DNA of 64,000 nt, from NCBI GenBank assembly GCA_031771865.1, contig JASISA010000019.1:248001-312000 (forward strand). Direction: 5' to 3'. The notes under the pieces were generated by a model. The model was not told the origin of the DNA. It worked only from the letters and a program-made list of their open reading frames with translations, and did not search any database. The position numbers were made by a program, and so were the translations under genes. Numbering within the stretch: position 1 is the stretch's first letter; each line of letters opens with the position of its first letter. This DNA comes from Nothophaeocryptopus gaeumannii. Its lineage: Eukaryota; Ascomycota; Dothideomycetes; Mycosphaerellales; Mycosphaerellaceae. Of the stretch, positions 1 to 11,779 are shown one piece after another.

Positions 1-711
1 CATGCTGTATCGTTGCGGGCCGCCGTAGCTCTCTCTTGGCCTGTGATCCTCCGCCTGGCTGCCCGTGAAGTCTGAGAAGTATCCCTGCTGCGAGTCGAGC
101 ATTGTGCTCATCCTGCTCCCAGCGTCGGTCGACCAAGGCCCTTGGCCAGCTTGTTGCGCATCAGGATTGAAGGCGTAGTCGGAGCCCACCATGGTCGAGC
201 CGCCTTGACCAGAGATCGAACTATATCTGCTCCCTGGCGTATCCGGTCTGCTCCCAGCTGGAGTCAAAGACTGCAGTCGGCCTCCATTTGAAGGCGCGCG
301 CTGCTGTATCGGTGGCAGTCTCATGCCCAACTGCTGCTCTTGAAACCTCTGCACTTGGCTCGGCGGGCCTGATATTGAACCTGGAGTGATCGGTCGCGAC
401 TGCTCTCCATAGTGCTGTTGTTGCTGCTGTCCATATCCATTGCCGTCGTAGGTGCTGTAATCGCTCGTGAAGATGCTGGGTTGTATGCTTCCGTAGCTCG
501 ACTGCCGCCCATGCGCGCCCGAATCTGCCGAGTACATGCTCGCTCGGTCGTCCCTGGGGACACCCGCAGCATCTAGTTGCTCTCGGGGGAGGTGTTGGGA
601 CAAGATCAGGGTCCGCCTCTTCTCATAGCCTTTTCGAGTAATATCCCCTTCTTCCAGCTCAAAATCCAGCTGAGCCAGCTTCTGCTGCAGCTCCGGGCTC
701 GCATCGGCCAT
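1..711 (-). CDS. DIP2-like protein, N-terminal part (runs off left edge)
   Basis: The gene starts at an ATG at 711-709 and stays open through 237 codons to the window edge, so only the N-terminus is present. Residues 1 to about 45 (ADASPELQQKLAQLDFELEE and on through GDITRKGYEKRR) match the DMAP1-binding domain that opens fungal and animal DIP2 proteins. The rest is Gln/Ser/Pro/Gly-rich and probably disordered, with a short poly-Gln run. Family members are about 1,800-2,000 residues and carry two AMP-binding (fatty-acyl-AMP-ligase-like) domains; they have been linked to diacylglycerol homeostasis. Those domains would lie outside the window. The identification rests on the N-terminal domain alone, which is quite distinctive. 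Confidence 0.8.
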   Translation of the reverse strand, partial: MADASPELQQKLAQLDFELEEGDITRKGYEKRRTLILSQHLPREQLDAAGVPRDDRASMYSADSGAHGRQSSYGSIQPSIFTSDYSTYDGNGYGQQQQQHYGEQSRPITPGSISGPPSQVQRFQEQQLGMRLPPIQQRAPSNGGRLQSLTPAGSRPDTPGSRYSSISGQGGSTMVGSDYAFNPDAQQAGQGPWSTDAGSRMSTMLDSQQGYFSDFTGSQAEDHRPRESYGGPQRYSM

Positions 712-1480
712 GATTGCGTGCACGGTGGTCTATTATGGGTGTTGGTGTTGGCCACGGATCCTCATTCCATACACCCGCTTCAGACGTCTGTGTGTGTCGG
801 GAGCGGCGAAGGTGCAGAAGCCCAGCTGCCCGTCGCCAGTGACGCTTCACCTTCCAGCACTGCAACTCATCTGCTATGGTCGGCCGCTGCAATCACGGGT
901 CCTGGCACTGATATTCAACACGCGCAAACGTGTGAAAACTGTCTCTTAATGTGAAGACGCCTTCCAGTGTGGCAGACCGCCTGCCTGCTGAAGCTTGGCT
1001 ATGAATAGTCCGAGCTTGCTTCTATGCTGCGTAGTAATTCGGCGGTTTCGGTGTCGATGGTGGACCTTGTTTCTGGTCCAGCAGAGCAAGAGCTGTGTGT
1101 TTCGAAACTCGATTCTCTCCGACACCCCATCATCTGCAGGGTCCAGCCGGCCACTGGACGTCACCAACGGAAGGTCCTCTGGCGCCGAACCTTCCCGTCA
1201 TAGTTCGTTCTACCAAGACTTCAATACGAACGAATTACACTATTGATTCGAAGGAATGAACACAAGAAGAATACGATCAATCTTCCACAATATTCGCTTT
1301 CAATGTCTTCTATGAACAAAACAAGCCGCTATGCTCCACAATTCGCAAAGGGTATCTTGAGGTCGAATAAACAACAATGCTGATGAGCCCGCCGTAACAT
1401 CGTGATATGTGATGCCTGTGTAACATATCTTCTCTCTGGTCTAGCCCACTGCTGGTGCTGTACAGAGCACTGTGCTCTGT
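712..1480. other. Intergenic: 3' side of ferric reductase, upstream of DIP2-like gene
   Basis: This 769-bp gap separates two minus-strand genes. It should hold the 5' region of the DIP2-like gene and the 3' UTR of the ferric reductase. Open frames here are short, overlap one another on both strands and resemble no protein I know. I see no repeat or RNA gene. Confidence 0.5.
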
Positions 1481-3583
1481 CTAGTATGTAAAAGCCTCTT
1501 CCACGAAATCCAGAGAAGCCGTCGTCACGACCGACCGACAAGCCGCACGAACATCGTCCGCGAGCGCTCCCGGACCACACACTGTGACCCCGACGGAGCC
1601 TATGCGCTCTGGCATCTCTCGTTCGATGATTGTCTTCGGATTACAGCGACCTGGATACATCGAAACGGAACCTGTTGACGAGACGACTTCGCCTCGGTGG
1701 CGTGGTTTCGTGACGAAAAGGTGTATTCGAAGGACTTCTCGTCGGGCCTCCATTCGCAGGATCTTGTCCATCCACTCGCGTACCCATTCGAGCGCTTCGG
1801 TATTGGGTACTGACCAGACTAGTAAAATCTTGCGTGTACTGCATGTCCCAGCGTGGTATTGCTGTAGGAGATGGTGGATGAAGCCCACTTGATGTGTGAT
1901 GCCCACTCCACCAGCGAACAGTATTACTGTGCCGTACGAAGTGAGCGACTCATGTCCACCATACGGCCCTTCGATGAAACCCCAGGTGATTAACGGTTGT
2001 CTGTCGTTTTTGCACACTTTCTCGTACAGCCTTTTTGTCATGCCTTCGCGAGCACGTACGATGAGTGAGAGCGTGGTGACATTCGCTTCACGTGGCAAAG
2101 TGATGTTTGTCTCTGCCGGTCTATGTGTAGCTTCTGCTATTGTAGCCATCTCGGTGAGAGTCGCGCTCTTGGTGGAAAAGTGAGAGGTGTGTCGTGCCAA
2201 GCTGGGTCGCTGGTGGTGTCCAGGTATCGGAATGGCGCTTGCTCTGGTGACGACTGGAGAAAGCTTCTCCATCTCAATCATTTCCATAGGCACGCCTCTA
2301 GGCTTGTTCTCCGCCCACGCGATTGAGAAAGGATGGCTGCTCCACCAGGCTATCCGCGGGATGTAGGCATGCACATGACAGCCCGGCTTCCATTTCCACG
2401 GTCTTGAGAGCTCAAAGGTCACGCGGCAAGCTTCCGACGGAAGCCATTCCACTGTCACCTTTGTGAGACCTCGTTTCCGGCTCAAGTTGTGGTATGCTAT
2501 GCGGCCAAATCTCCAGACAAGCTCATACACCCAAAATGCGAGACTAAGTTGGATATAAGGCAGCATTGGTAGATTCGCCTTCTCCAAGTGGACGTATACT
2601 CCAGCAAGAGCCAGAGCGACTAGAACTCGATGCGAGTTGACAAAGAATTCGTAGAGCTGATGTCTGAAGGGTCCGGAGGAAAATATGACGATCCAGGTAA
2701 ACACGGCTGTGCCCACCATTCCCCATTTGTAGCTCGTTGATGTTTGCAGTGAAATTGTAATTTGGTGCGCGCCGCCAGCGTCGTAGGCATTGACGCCCCA
2801 GCAGAATGTATGGATAATGCTCTCCATCACCATCATTCGAGCACACCATCGGTGTAGAAGGTTAAAAGTATCGTAGGAGACCCTCAGTAGAGGGATTGCC
2901 GGATTGTTCCGGAGTGCAAAGAGAATTGTCGGTATTATGTTGAGTGCGGCCAGGACTCCAGTACGACCGCGAAGCTCTGCTATTACTGCTGCATGCTCGT
3001 CGGTCCAGTCCAGTGCCACGCAGTATCCAATGTTGGACAGAAGGTAGATTGCCAAAAGGAGCGAGTGGAATCGTGACGGGAGCGTGCAGACACTGACAGC
3101 TTTGGTGCCAGGCAGACTGAACTCCTTGTTATGTCGATATTTCCAGAAAGGCGCATAAAGCAACTGTTGCTTCACCCATGGCCAAAATCGTGTATGGTTG
3201 TACTGGAAGTATCTTTGATCCTGCTCCTTCCCCATTGTGAACAAATGCCGCATATGCGAATGCCCCATCTTGACCCATCTGTAAATAAGAGTGCCGGCCA
3301 AAAGGCCGCAGAATGATATCACCAGTACATTGGCGAAGAGGAAGTTCATGTACTGGTTGACACCCTCCAAGCCATGGCTGAAAGGATTCGCGTTGGCGCT
3401 CAAGTTGAGCTGCACTCCGAAATCGCCCACAGGTCCTTTGCCTGGGTGAGGTATAGGTATCGCATCCGGCAGCGGGTCAGGACTTCGAGGTGCCATGATG
3501 TGGCCGGCATCAGAGGCAAAGGGTACTCCGGGCCCGGCGCGGCCGTGTGCTCGAGAGAGGTGGTGAAGGTGTGCAGGATGCAT
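1481..3583 (-). CDS. Ferric/cupric reductase, FRE family
   Basis: Plasma-membrane flavocytochrome predicted to pass electrons from NADPH through FAD and two hemes to extracellular Fe(III) or Cu(II). The open frame reaches 3667, but that codon is TTG; the first in-frame ATG (3583) gives 700 residues, close to family length. Visible features in order: an N-terminal luminal stretch, several hydrophobic helices, two H-X13-H pairs expected to bind the two hemes (in HRWCARMM...IIH and HRVLVALALAGVYVH), the FAD motif HPFSIA, the NADPH-binding GPYGG, the AGGVGIT segment and a late CGPG cysteine-glycine motif. The frame is uninterrupted. It probably feeds ferrous iron to the FET3-FTR1 pair 27-31 kb away, but iron regulation is inferred: I saw no consensus GATA site upstream. 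A short upstream exon cannot be excluded. Confidence 0.9.
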   Translation of the reverse strand: MHPAHLHHLSRAHGRAGPGVPFASDAGHIMAPRSPDPLPDAIPIPHPGKGPVGDFGVQLNLSANANPFSHGLEGVNQYMNFLFANVLVISFCGLLAGTLIYRWVKMGHSHMRHLFTMGKEQDQRYFQYNHTRFWPWVKQQLLYAPFWKYRHNKEFSLPGTKAVSVCTLPSRFHSLLLAIYLLSNIGYCVALDWTDEHAAVIAELRGRTGVLAALNIIPTILFALRNNPAIPLLRVSYDTFNLLHRWCARMMVMESIIHTFCWGVNAYDAGGAHQITISLQTSTSYKWGMVGTAVFTWIVIFSSGPFRHQLYEFFVNSHRVLVALALAGVYVHLEKANLPMLPYIQLSLAFWVYELVWRFGRIAYHNLSRKRGLTKVTVEWLPSEACRVTFELSRPWKWKPGCHVHAYIPRIAWWSSHPFSIAWAENKPRGVPMEMIEMEKLSPVVTRASAIPIPGHHQRPSLARHTSHFSTKSATLTEMATIAEATHRPAETNITLPREANVTTLSLIVRAREGMTKRLYEKVCKNDRQPLITWGFIEGPYGGHESLTSYGTVILFAGGVGITHQVGFIHHLLQQYHAGTCSTRKILLVWSVPNTEALEWVREWMDKILRMEARREVLRIHLFVTKPRHRGEVVSSTGSVSMYPGRCNPKTIIEREMPERIGSVGVTVCGPGALADDVRAACRSVVTTASLDFVEEAFTY

Positions 3584-5229
3584 CGCGAACCAGCGCGACG
3601 AGAGATTGGTAAAGTGTCCGTGCTTGGACAATGAAAGGGGCCAAAGCGGCGATCGACGTTGAACCAAGTCCGGCTAGGAATGTTGTGGGTCCAAGACAAA
3701 GGCCGGCAGCAAGATGCCGTTCTTGCTTTCAAATGGCTAGCGGCGCTGGATGAAGCAAGACTCCGGTTGGCTGAAGACTCGATTTCTTGAATGAAAGTGG
3801 TGGAATGGCTTCCCGCAGTCAATGCGGATAGCGATAGAGTTCCTGAAGGGCAAGAAGGTTTGTCTGAGTCGCCAGTGGTCGAGAGATTGAAGGCTTTTGA
3901 TGCTATGCAATGCACAAAGACAGTAGTGAATGAATGCACACCAAGATCACACGCAACCCAACAATAGCACCTTCAATATTGTTCCATTGTTCGCACGCTG
4001 CTGGAGGAGGCCGCGGGAGGGGAGCGCTGAAAAAGGGACGTCCGAAGCGAAAGTTCGAGGTGAGGTCGCGGTGGCGGCTCCTTTCGCGTTGGCTGCGTCT
4101 GGGCCACGCGAGTCGTTGGTTGGACAAAGAGAGATGAGTGTCGCCAAGCCCACGAATGCAGTGTGGTGGGCAAAGTACACCTTTAATGACGACTTCTTCG
4201 ATGGAAATTTGAAGAGGTGCTGCTTCCGGGGGACCGCTGCTTGGTGTCGAGGGGTGTTGATGCTGGAAAGTGGGCGGAATGAAGATCGTCGTGGGCAGGA
4301 TTTCGATGCCGGCGTGAGAGGAACAAGCGGGACCAAGACCAGATGACTTGTATGCGTTGAAGCTGCAGTTGCCCGAGCAGACGACTGGTGAGCAGTGGAG
4401 GGCAATTGAAACACTTGAGAGACGTGCGACTTTGCACTGCGTCCAGCGTCCAGCGTCCAGACACCAACAAGAATGCTTCCAACTGCTGGCGCTCTCCTCC
4501 CGGAGACAAGTACTACTAGCCGTTTCATCTTCGTCATGCACCCGCCTCGCGGCTCCTGCCGGTACCTACATTAGCCTCCCTCCTGAACTCATCTCCTTCC
4601 AATCGTCGTCCAGTCAGCAGACAAATCGGAAGACGTGTCGCACAAAGCGCGTGCGAAACCAAGCATCGCCTTCCAAGATACAAGATGCGCCCAGAGGCCT
4701 CCATCTGGGTGTCTGCTGCATGGAACGTCGGATGCGGCCGTTCCAGATTGCCGCCAGGTCTTGGAAGAGGCCACGGACTTCGCTGAGAACGAGCCCGCCG
4801 TGGCACGCCATCGCGGGTTGGCTGCCTTCGTGTTGATTGCATCTGTCAGTCTTCGCGCCCAGATCTCGTGTCTACACCCGGAAGCGTGCCTCAGTATGTC
4901 GACGAGTGACGGAGAAATATGAAATGAACGAACGAGTGCTCGAGAGAGCGAGAAAGAGGAATGTTGTCTTCTTTGCTCACGCCACTAAGCTCCCCGCTCG
5001 ACCTCACCCTGCCCGACACGTGGACATCTTGAACCACACACAGAGTACGGGTGCAGATGTGAGACTCATCACTCCCATTCCACAAAGGGTACATGTATTC
5101 ATGCAGACGAGCTTTCGCTTCTCATTGATGCATCTACGCTTATGCGTCCCCTCTCAAATCTATACATGCATGCGAGAACGCTGTTCAGAATGCCCATCCC
5201 AATCCATCCCGCCCACCTTTACACCTCTT
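3584..5229. other. Intergenic, 1.6 kb, ferric reductase promoter side
   Basis: The region between the ferric reductase start and the stop of the gelsolin-type gene has many overlapping open frames on both strands (the longest about 200 codons on minus near 3903-4541), but none has recognisable domains. A 7-bp unit, GTCCAGC, occurs about three times in tandem near 4441-4460. I call no gene here. Confidence 0.4.
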
Positions 5230-8200
5230 TTAATCCCTACAGATCTCACTCAGCACTTGATCCAACGCAAGCGCATTCACCTCTCTTCCAGCACTAGCCT
5301 TCTCACCCGCCATCAAGCTCGCCGTGCCCCAAAGTCCCCTCGCATCATCCCAATGCCTAAACAACATCTTCACATCCCTCGGCACACCAGAAAACAGCAC
5401 CCAGCATTTTGGTATTGAAGGCCGATCTTCCATCGAAGCAGCCATGATCGCGTAGTCAGAAGCGAAGAGCAATGCTTGTCCCAAGACGGCACTGCGGACA
5501 GGTTCCGGCTGGTAGCTGAAGAGAGGTCCGATCATGACGTACAGTACGCCACATCCATCCAGCAGGTAAATATGTTCTGCCTCAAGTTGAGATTGGTTAA
5601 AGTGCGCCAGCTCCTTGACGTCTACCTTGATGCCATCAGACGTCGGTGATCGAGCAGGCGAAAGGCTGTTCCAACTCGGTCGTCGATTCCAAATTGCTCC
5701 GAGAAGACCGGTCTTCTGCTCCGCTTGTTGCACTTTGAATAGCCTCGGTTGGAACTTGTCAGGTGCCGCAGCTTTCTGCAACCAGAAGTCCGAAGCCTTG
5801 ACAATATTCCACTTCTTCGTATTGGGTCCAAAGATCTTGAGGAACGATGGAAACTCAGCGCCACCATCAACTTCGATGATCTCGCCCGTCTGACTTAGGT
5901 CCATCGCTGCCAAGCGAGCTGCGCTGTGCTCTTCAGTTGAGGATGCTGCTCCCTTCCAGAGGTACAGCTTCGTCTCCTGTAGTGTGATCGGGTACGAGAT
6001 CAGGAAAACGAAGCCGGCGCACAGCGACTCAGGTGCGAAGTCGACCTCATCAAAGGTGATATGTCCAAGATGTTTGCGCCCGCACAGCATGAACTGCTTT
6101 GGCGCGCTCTCGCTGGCTCCTCGCCGCGTGATTAAGATGCCGCCGAACGCCTCGAGCATGGCCGCCGTCTCCTGCCCTTGTCGTACGAGATGCACCGGTG
6201 CCGAACCATTCTCCTTCGAAATGCGCTTAGCATTCACATTGGCTGCCTCGATCGTTGTCTCGAACGCTGATTCGCCGGCCCAAACATATATCGTGGCTGT
6301 TTTAGTACCCCTGGCATTGACGAAGGTATGTGTGCACAGGAAGACAGATTCATCGTGAAACGTGTAGTCCTGCTGAGGTGGCAGCGGTTTGGACGAGCCA
6401 TCCGGATACACCACCAGACCTGTCCGTCGGAGGGTCTTGACTTCTTCTGTCTCCAGTGATTGCGCTTTATTTGAGATGGCCGCCGACGTATCAATTCCAA
6501 GAGGCTCTTTGTGCTTTGGCAGTGTCTTGAATGTACGGACCAGCAGTCGACCAGCTTCCGTCTTCGGCATATCAACAGGAGTGGGAGGCGTTTTATTTGG
6601 GCTCAGTCCTTGGCAGGTTGTTAGTCATCAACAACTTGGAGGGTGCGCGCTTCTATGGGACTGCACGTCTTTTGGTCAGAATGAAAGTCAAGAAAGCAGC
6701 AAGAGGCTGGAGAGCGCTAGCTAGCATCATCGCTTACCTTTGTTGGCAGAAGTCTCTACGAGCTGGCCACTAACCGCTCGCGATGACTTCGCCGGTTTGG
6801 GTGGCAGCCCAGCAGAGACAGGAGTAGGCGGCTTGTCACCGCTCTTGTCAACTGATATGCCAAGGCCTGGTTTTGGGCTTGCTGCGAGCAGACCAGCTGA
6901 CCTCATTGCTGCTTCCTCATCTTTGCGATTAGGTAGTTGTATTTGTGATGGCGGTGTCTCAATCTTTGGTGGGGATGGCCGGCGGCCCCAGAGGGAGGTC
7001 GACGCTTTGACAGAGGGCAAGCCGCCAGTCGAGTTCTCCTTGTTTTCGTCGCTTGACTGCGTTGACCTCTCCACACGGGAGGCACCGAAGCCTTTGAATT
7101 CTGGAATTGCTGCCGCGGGTTCAGAGGGTGCAGACTTCTCAGCCGGAGGTGTCGTTCTGGAAACCAGCCCGGGGCTTTTTGCCGGAGCCGCTGGCTTTGA
7201 GGATCCAAATGGATCAGTCTTGCTAGTGTCGGTTGTCGAGACTTCTTCAGCAGGCTTGTGGGTTGTTGCTGCCTTTCCCATGGATGCCATCATGAGAGAG
7301 CCCATCGAACCCGGTCCAGCGCGTCCTTGCGAACTTCTGAACGGCGATGAGTTCAATGGTGGGCTCTCCACTTGATGCGACTTTGCGGGCGGAGACTTTG
7401 GAGGTCCAGGTGGTTCAGCTGCGACTTCATCCTTCGAGTAGGGACCGATGCTGATCGGTTGGGGAGACTTGTTCAGTGAAGCATTCATCACAGATGCCAT
7501 AGAGCCAGGCTGGATAGGCTTCAGCTTAGAGAAGTTGGGCTGGCTCTCAGACTGAGATGTAACCGCATCACTCTCAGGTGGTGGCAATTTGTCCAGCGGC
7601 GCTACCTTCAGCGCAGCAGCCGATTTAGGCGCAGTCAGTGGTTTCGGCATTGCAATAGTCGGCTCCTTCGCGACCTCTTCTTGAGGTGGCCCTGCCGCTC
7701 GCTCCGCCTTGGCCTCCGTCGTTGCGCCTGGTGAGCCAGCCTTTGCGCCTCCCTTCCTGCGCTTCGGTCCTTTCGCTCTCCCTTTCCGCATGTCTTCAAG
7801 AGGCTCGCCAGGGGCCACGGGCTCGGTGGCAGTGTTCTGAGGCGGGGAAGAGAAGGCTTGACCAGGAGTGCCCGGCGTTCCTGATCTCGAAGGAGGCTGT
7901 GAAGGCCCGCGGGCCAACATTGAGGCCAAACCGGGATTGAATCGTGCAGCAAGTTTGTAGTTTTCTTTGGCTGCCTTCGTCTCGACAGCACTAGACTGAC
8001 TGATCTGCTTGCTCAAGGGCTCCAGCTTGGGTTCGACCGGCTCCGGCATCGGGTCGACTTTCTCTGAAGGAAGTTTCTTCGCAGGCTCCTGCACACTTTT
8101 AGTTGGAGCAGGCTTCGGCAGATCGTTAATACGTCGAGACTTCAGACTCTTGTGCCTCGAGAGAGCCTCAGGGATGGCCTCTCTTGTCTGCTCTGGTACC

Positions 8201-11084
8201 GTCTTGGCACTGTCGGAGCGGTTCAGATACTCGCGCTTCTGTAGACCCTCGGGCTTGCTTGGAGCAGATGGAACAGTCGTGCTGCTGATCTTCCGCTCAT
8301 GCGCAGCACCGGGTAGCTCTCGCCCCTCCTCCTTTGCCTTCTGCCAGTCGCCTTTCTTGGCTAGCAGACTTTCCTTCAATTCGTCTTTCCTGTTCGACCT
8401 GACAGGTCCGTTCGTCTTGGCCAAGTCTGATTTGCCGCGAAGGATATTACCCTTAAGCACATCAGGCGCGACGTATTTCTCTTGCTGCGTCTTGCGAAGA
8501 GCGCCAAACTTTGAAAGAAACTCAGGCTGTTCGGATGTCTTGACTTCGGGCGGCGGCCGAGACTTGAGCTGGCTACGGAAGTCAGTTGGCATCTTCGGTG
8601 GCGTGTCTGGCTTCGGTCTTTCTGCGTCGGAGCGAGTGGGTGATTTGAAGCTTTTTGATCTCATCCTGGTGGTTTGAGGCTCCGGCGTCTTCTTCGCAGG
8701 AGGCGGCGTGGGGTCTCTAGCCACTGGAGCCATGTTGAGAGCCTCTTCGTCTTTCACTAGGGCCTTTTTATCCAAGCCAGGCTCAGGTACTGTAGGCTCG
8801 ACCTCTGTTGTAGGAGCTGCATTTGCGGGTTCTAGTTCAATGGGTGCGTCTAGATTCCGTTCTGGTCCTGCAATGGGCTTAGACGATGGTGAAGAGGTCG
8901 CCGGCGACTGCTCAAATTTGTCTGCCAGCTTCAGCGGTTGCAGTTTGTTATTTGGAGTAGCGGAAGTGGGCGTCTTGGGGAGGTCTCGGGACTCTGTACG
9001 CTTGAGCATGCTTTGGCCGAATGGTGTTTGTTTCGTTGGCGAGCCGGGTCGTGAACCTTCATCCTCTGTCGGCTTAGGTGTCCCAGTGAGCGGTGTGGAC
9101 TCCACGCTTGCGCGCTGCGCTTTTCGGCTTGCCAGATCCGCCATCCAACTTGGTTGCGAATTCTTGGAAGGAGCCGATTGTTTCGGCGACTCTGGTCTGG
9201 TAAGCGAGCTCTCCAACCAGCTTGATTTCATAGGGCTGAATCGCTTCGAAGGACTACCGGGCGATTGCGGTACTTCGTCATTCGTGCTGTGGACGGAAGC
9301 GACAGATTTGCTTCTGCTATGTGAAGGCAACGCAGGCTTCACAAACCCATCCTTGTCATGCTTGGTGACCAGGCTAGTCAAATCGTTACTTGAGCTTGTG
9401 GGCCGCGCCGTCTCAATCGGAATGTCCTTTGTGCCACCAGTAGGCTCAAGTTTCGGCATACTAAGCGATCCTTGAAGTCCACCATGTCCGCTGCGTGTGC
9501 TTGTTATAGAGTTCGTTCTGCTCAGACTCGCGCCAGGTTGTGCACTCCAGCGCTTGTTCTGGCTATCCGATCTCCTCATCATGGCACTGTGCACAAATCC
9601 TCCCATGCCCTTCGTGGGAGAAGCGGGTCTCTCTGTAGCATTCGCAATACGCGCCTGCGAAGATGACATGGTCAAGGCGCGAGCAACTCCGCTGGACTCG
9701 GAGCTGCCCACTGACTGTTGATCAAAGCTGGGACTAGCACGCTGTTGATCTTCATCTTCAGCGATGAGCGATTTCAAGTCTGGTTTGTTATTGCTTGAGG
9801 TCGAAGTCGCCGAGATTCGGCTTCCCGCAGAGATTGTGCTGCCTCTGACAGAGCCGCCTCGAGACACCACATCTGACGGAACGCTCTCTGATGCCGAAGA
9901 GCTGGTCTGACTATCAGGTCCTTTGGATGGCTCGCGTGACATTCCTGGAAGCCCTCGTCGACCAGACGCATTGCTCTCGTTGCCAGAAAGCGACTCGTCC
10001 TTGCTCCTTCTGTAAGCCGCAGAGCCATTGCCTCGATCAGCCGTCTGCTTGAACCAGGACGGATCCCGCGCGCCCAGCGATGCGGCTATTTGATCTCTCG
10101 TCGGCTCTGGCTTGTCGACTGACGCGTTCCTGGTATGTGCGGAAGTACTTTCAGGCTGTGTGTCTACTACTGACTGCGGCCTGCTTCTTACCAACTGCGA
10201 TTGCGGCCTACTCCCTCCCAATTGTGATTGCGGTCTCCGATTCCATGTCAGAGTACCCGACCTCGCAAGTCCTGAAGCACTCCTTGCGGGCGTCTCGGAG
10301 TCTGTGTCTGCTGATGTGGGTGCTGTCGAGTCCTGAGCTGTGGATGCCACACTCGATCGTTGCGAAGGTGATGATCGCGTACTCCCGCTTGATCGCTTGA
10401 TGCTGCCGAAACCCTTGAAGTCGGGGATGTCGGCTGCATCTGTCTTGAGAGTCTTTTCAGGCTCCATCGCGTCTGCTTCTCGTGTATTGCGCGTGGGAGT
10501 GATGTTCACTGGCGGCGAGGACATGAGGCTGGCATTGGTTGTCGTTCGTGAGAGTGGTCGGTTCGCTGGAGACGGTGCTTGCTGCTTCTCAGGCGATATT
10601 GATCTGGCGCGTTCTGCACGAAAGCGATGTCGTCAGCATCCAAACATTGAAAATGCAACTTTCTCACGCCCTTGCGCATTGGGCGAGGATGGCGGCGGGC
10701 CGTTGGCTGGAGGGCAGCTTTGTATCACGAAAGCTGGTCCCACGCAACAACGAATGCAAGTAAACATAGGCTTCCAAGCAACAAAAACCTGCGTTACAAG
10801 CACCAATGGCATCAATGTCTCATGCACTGTGAATACTGACCTGCTCTTCGCGCTGCACGTTCCTGCCTGCCTTTCTGCACTTCCTCCTCCAGCTTCCTGA
10901 ACCGTTCTGCGTCTTCGCGCTCACGCTTCTCAGACAGTTCCCGCACCGACTTTAAGAAGGCCGCGGGGTCGAGGTCGCTATCGTCCTCCTTCGCACTCCG
11001 GCCTAGATTCGCAGGCGGCGCATTGGCACCGGGTGTTGATTGCGGAGGGTTCGCGGAGGTGGCCTCGTGGTCCGCAAAAGCCAT
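5230..11084 (-). CDS. DUF4045 protein with C-terminal gelsolin-like repeats
   Basis: Three exons: 11084-10841, 10613-6738 and 6608-5230, joined by introns of 227 bp (GTCAGT...GTGCAG) and 129 bp (GTAAGC...CCAAG). The coding length is 5,499 nt, or 1,832 residues. Exon 1 encodes a charged coiled segment (FLKSVRELSEKREREDAERF and on) continuing into RAERARSISPEK across the first splice, the hallmark start of fungal DUF4045 proteins. The middle 1,250 residues are Ser/Pro/Lys-rich and probably disordered, with a local PQSQL/RPQS repeat. Residues from about 1385 form globular beta/alpha segments like gelsolin repeats, which suggests actin binding or capping. That role is inference from the fold; family members are mostly uncharacterised. 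Both joins preserve frame and give family-like sequence. Confidence 0.88.
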
Positions 11085-11779
11085 GGTGAATAATTATGGC
11101 AACATGCACGTCCGATCCAGCTCCCTAACCGGAGCAGGGATGTCGCTGCCGGCTGTCGCTCGGTGGTGTTCTCGCGGCTGGGGCAAGCAAGCCAGCCGAG
11201 CCTGCGTCGCGCGGAAAAACAAGAAAGAAGCCCCTTCGAACAGGTGGATATTCGAACAGCCAGGTCGGCGATGTCTCCGTGTAGGGTTCGCGACTCAACG
11301 GCATGTCAAAACAAAACGAATGACAGAGTTGCAAGTCAGAAATGCTGAGAGACGCGCCCAAGCGAGTGGAGCATGTAAATACACTTTCACTACATATCCA
11401 TCTCCCCTTCTTCCCGCACCGGCGAGGGCCCCGCAGGCGCGTTTCGATCCAAGATCTTAGTTCTGGAATGTACCATTTACCGCTTGGCTCATTCATTCAT
11501 GCTCGTGGCCGCGTCTTTGCCAGTCCAAGCAACCTTGTTCTTTCTTTCCTGCGCGTGCTAGACGCAATTTGAGCTGTAGGGTGTTCCCAAGAAGAAACAG
11601 GAAAGCAAAGAGCTTCCTGTTGCAGCAGCTGAAACAGGGCTGACCCAATGCAACGATGGCGTTACCTGGTCGTTGTTTATGCCGTTGCATGCCGCTAGAC
11701 CCGATATCGTCAGGAGGGAGATCTTTTCAAAGTCAATGTCTGCATTATGAACCATCTTTTCATCATCGAAGAGACACAT
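11085..11779. other. Intergenic, upstream of DUF4045 gene and 3' of ARL2
   Basis: This 695-bp stretch lies between the start of the DUF4045/gelsolin gene and the stop of the ARL2 gene, both on minus. Short open frames on both strands show no family resemblance. I see nothing else specific. Confidence 0.4.

Noticed and set aside
1481..3667. Full-length 728-codon ferric reductase frame
   Set aside because: The listed first codon is TTG; the first ATG (3583) still leaves a full-length enzyme, so the extra 28 codons are probably 5' UTR.
3903..4541. Two overlapping minus-strand frames of about 200 codons upstream of the ferric reductase
   Set aside because: No domain, no family resemblance and mutual antisense overlap; no splice model links them to the reductase.
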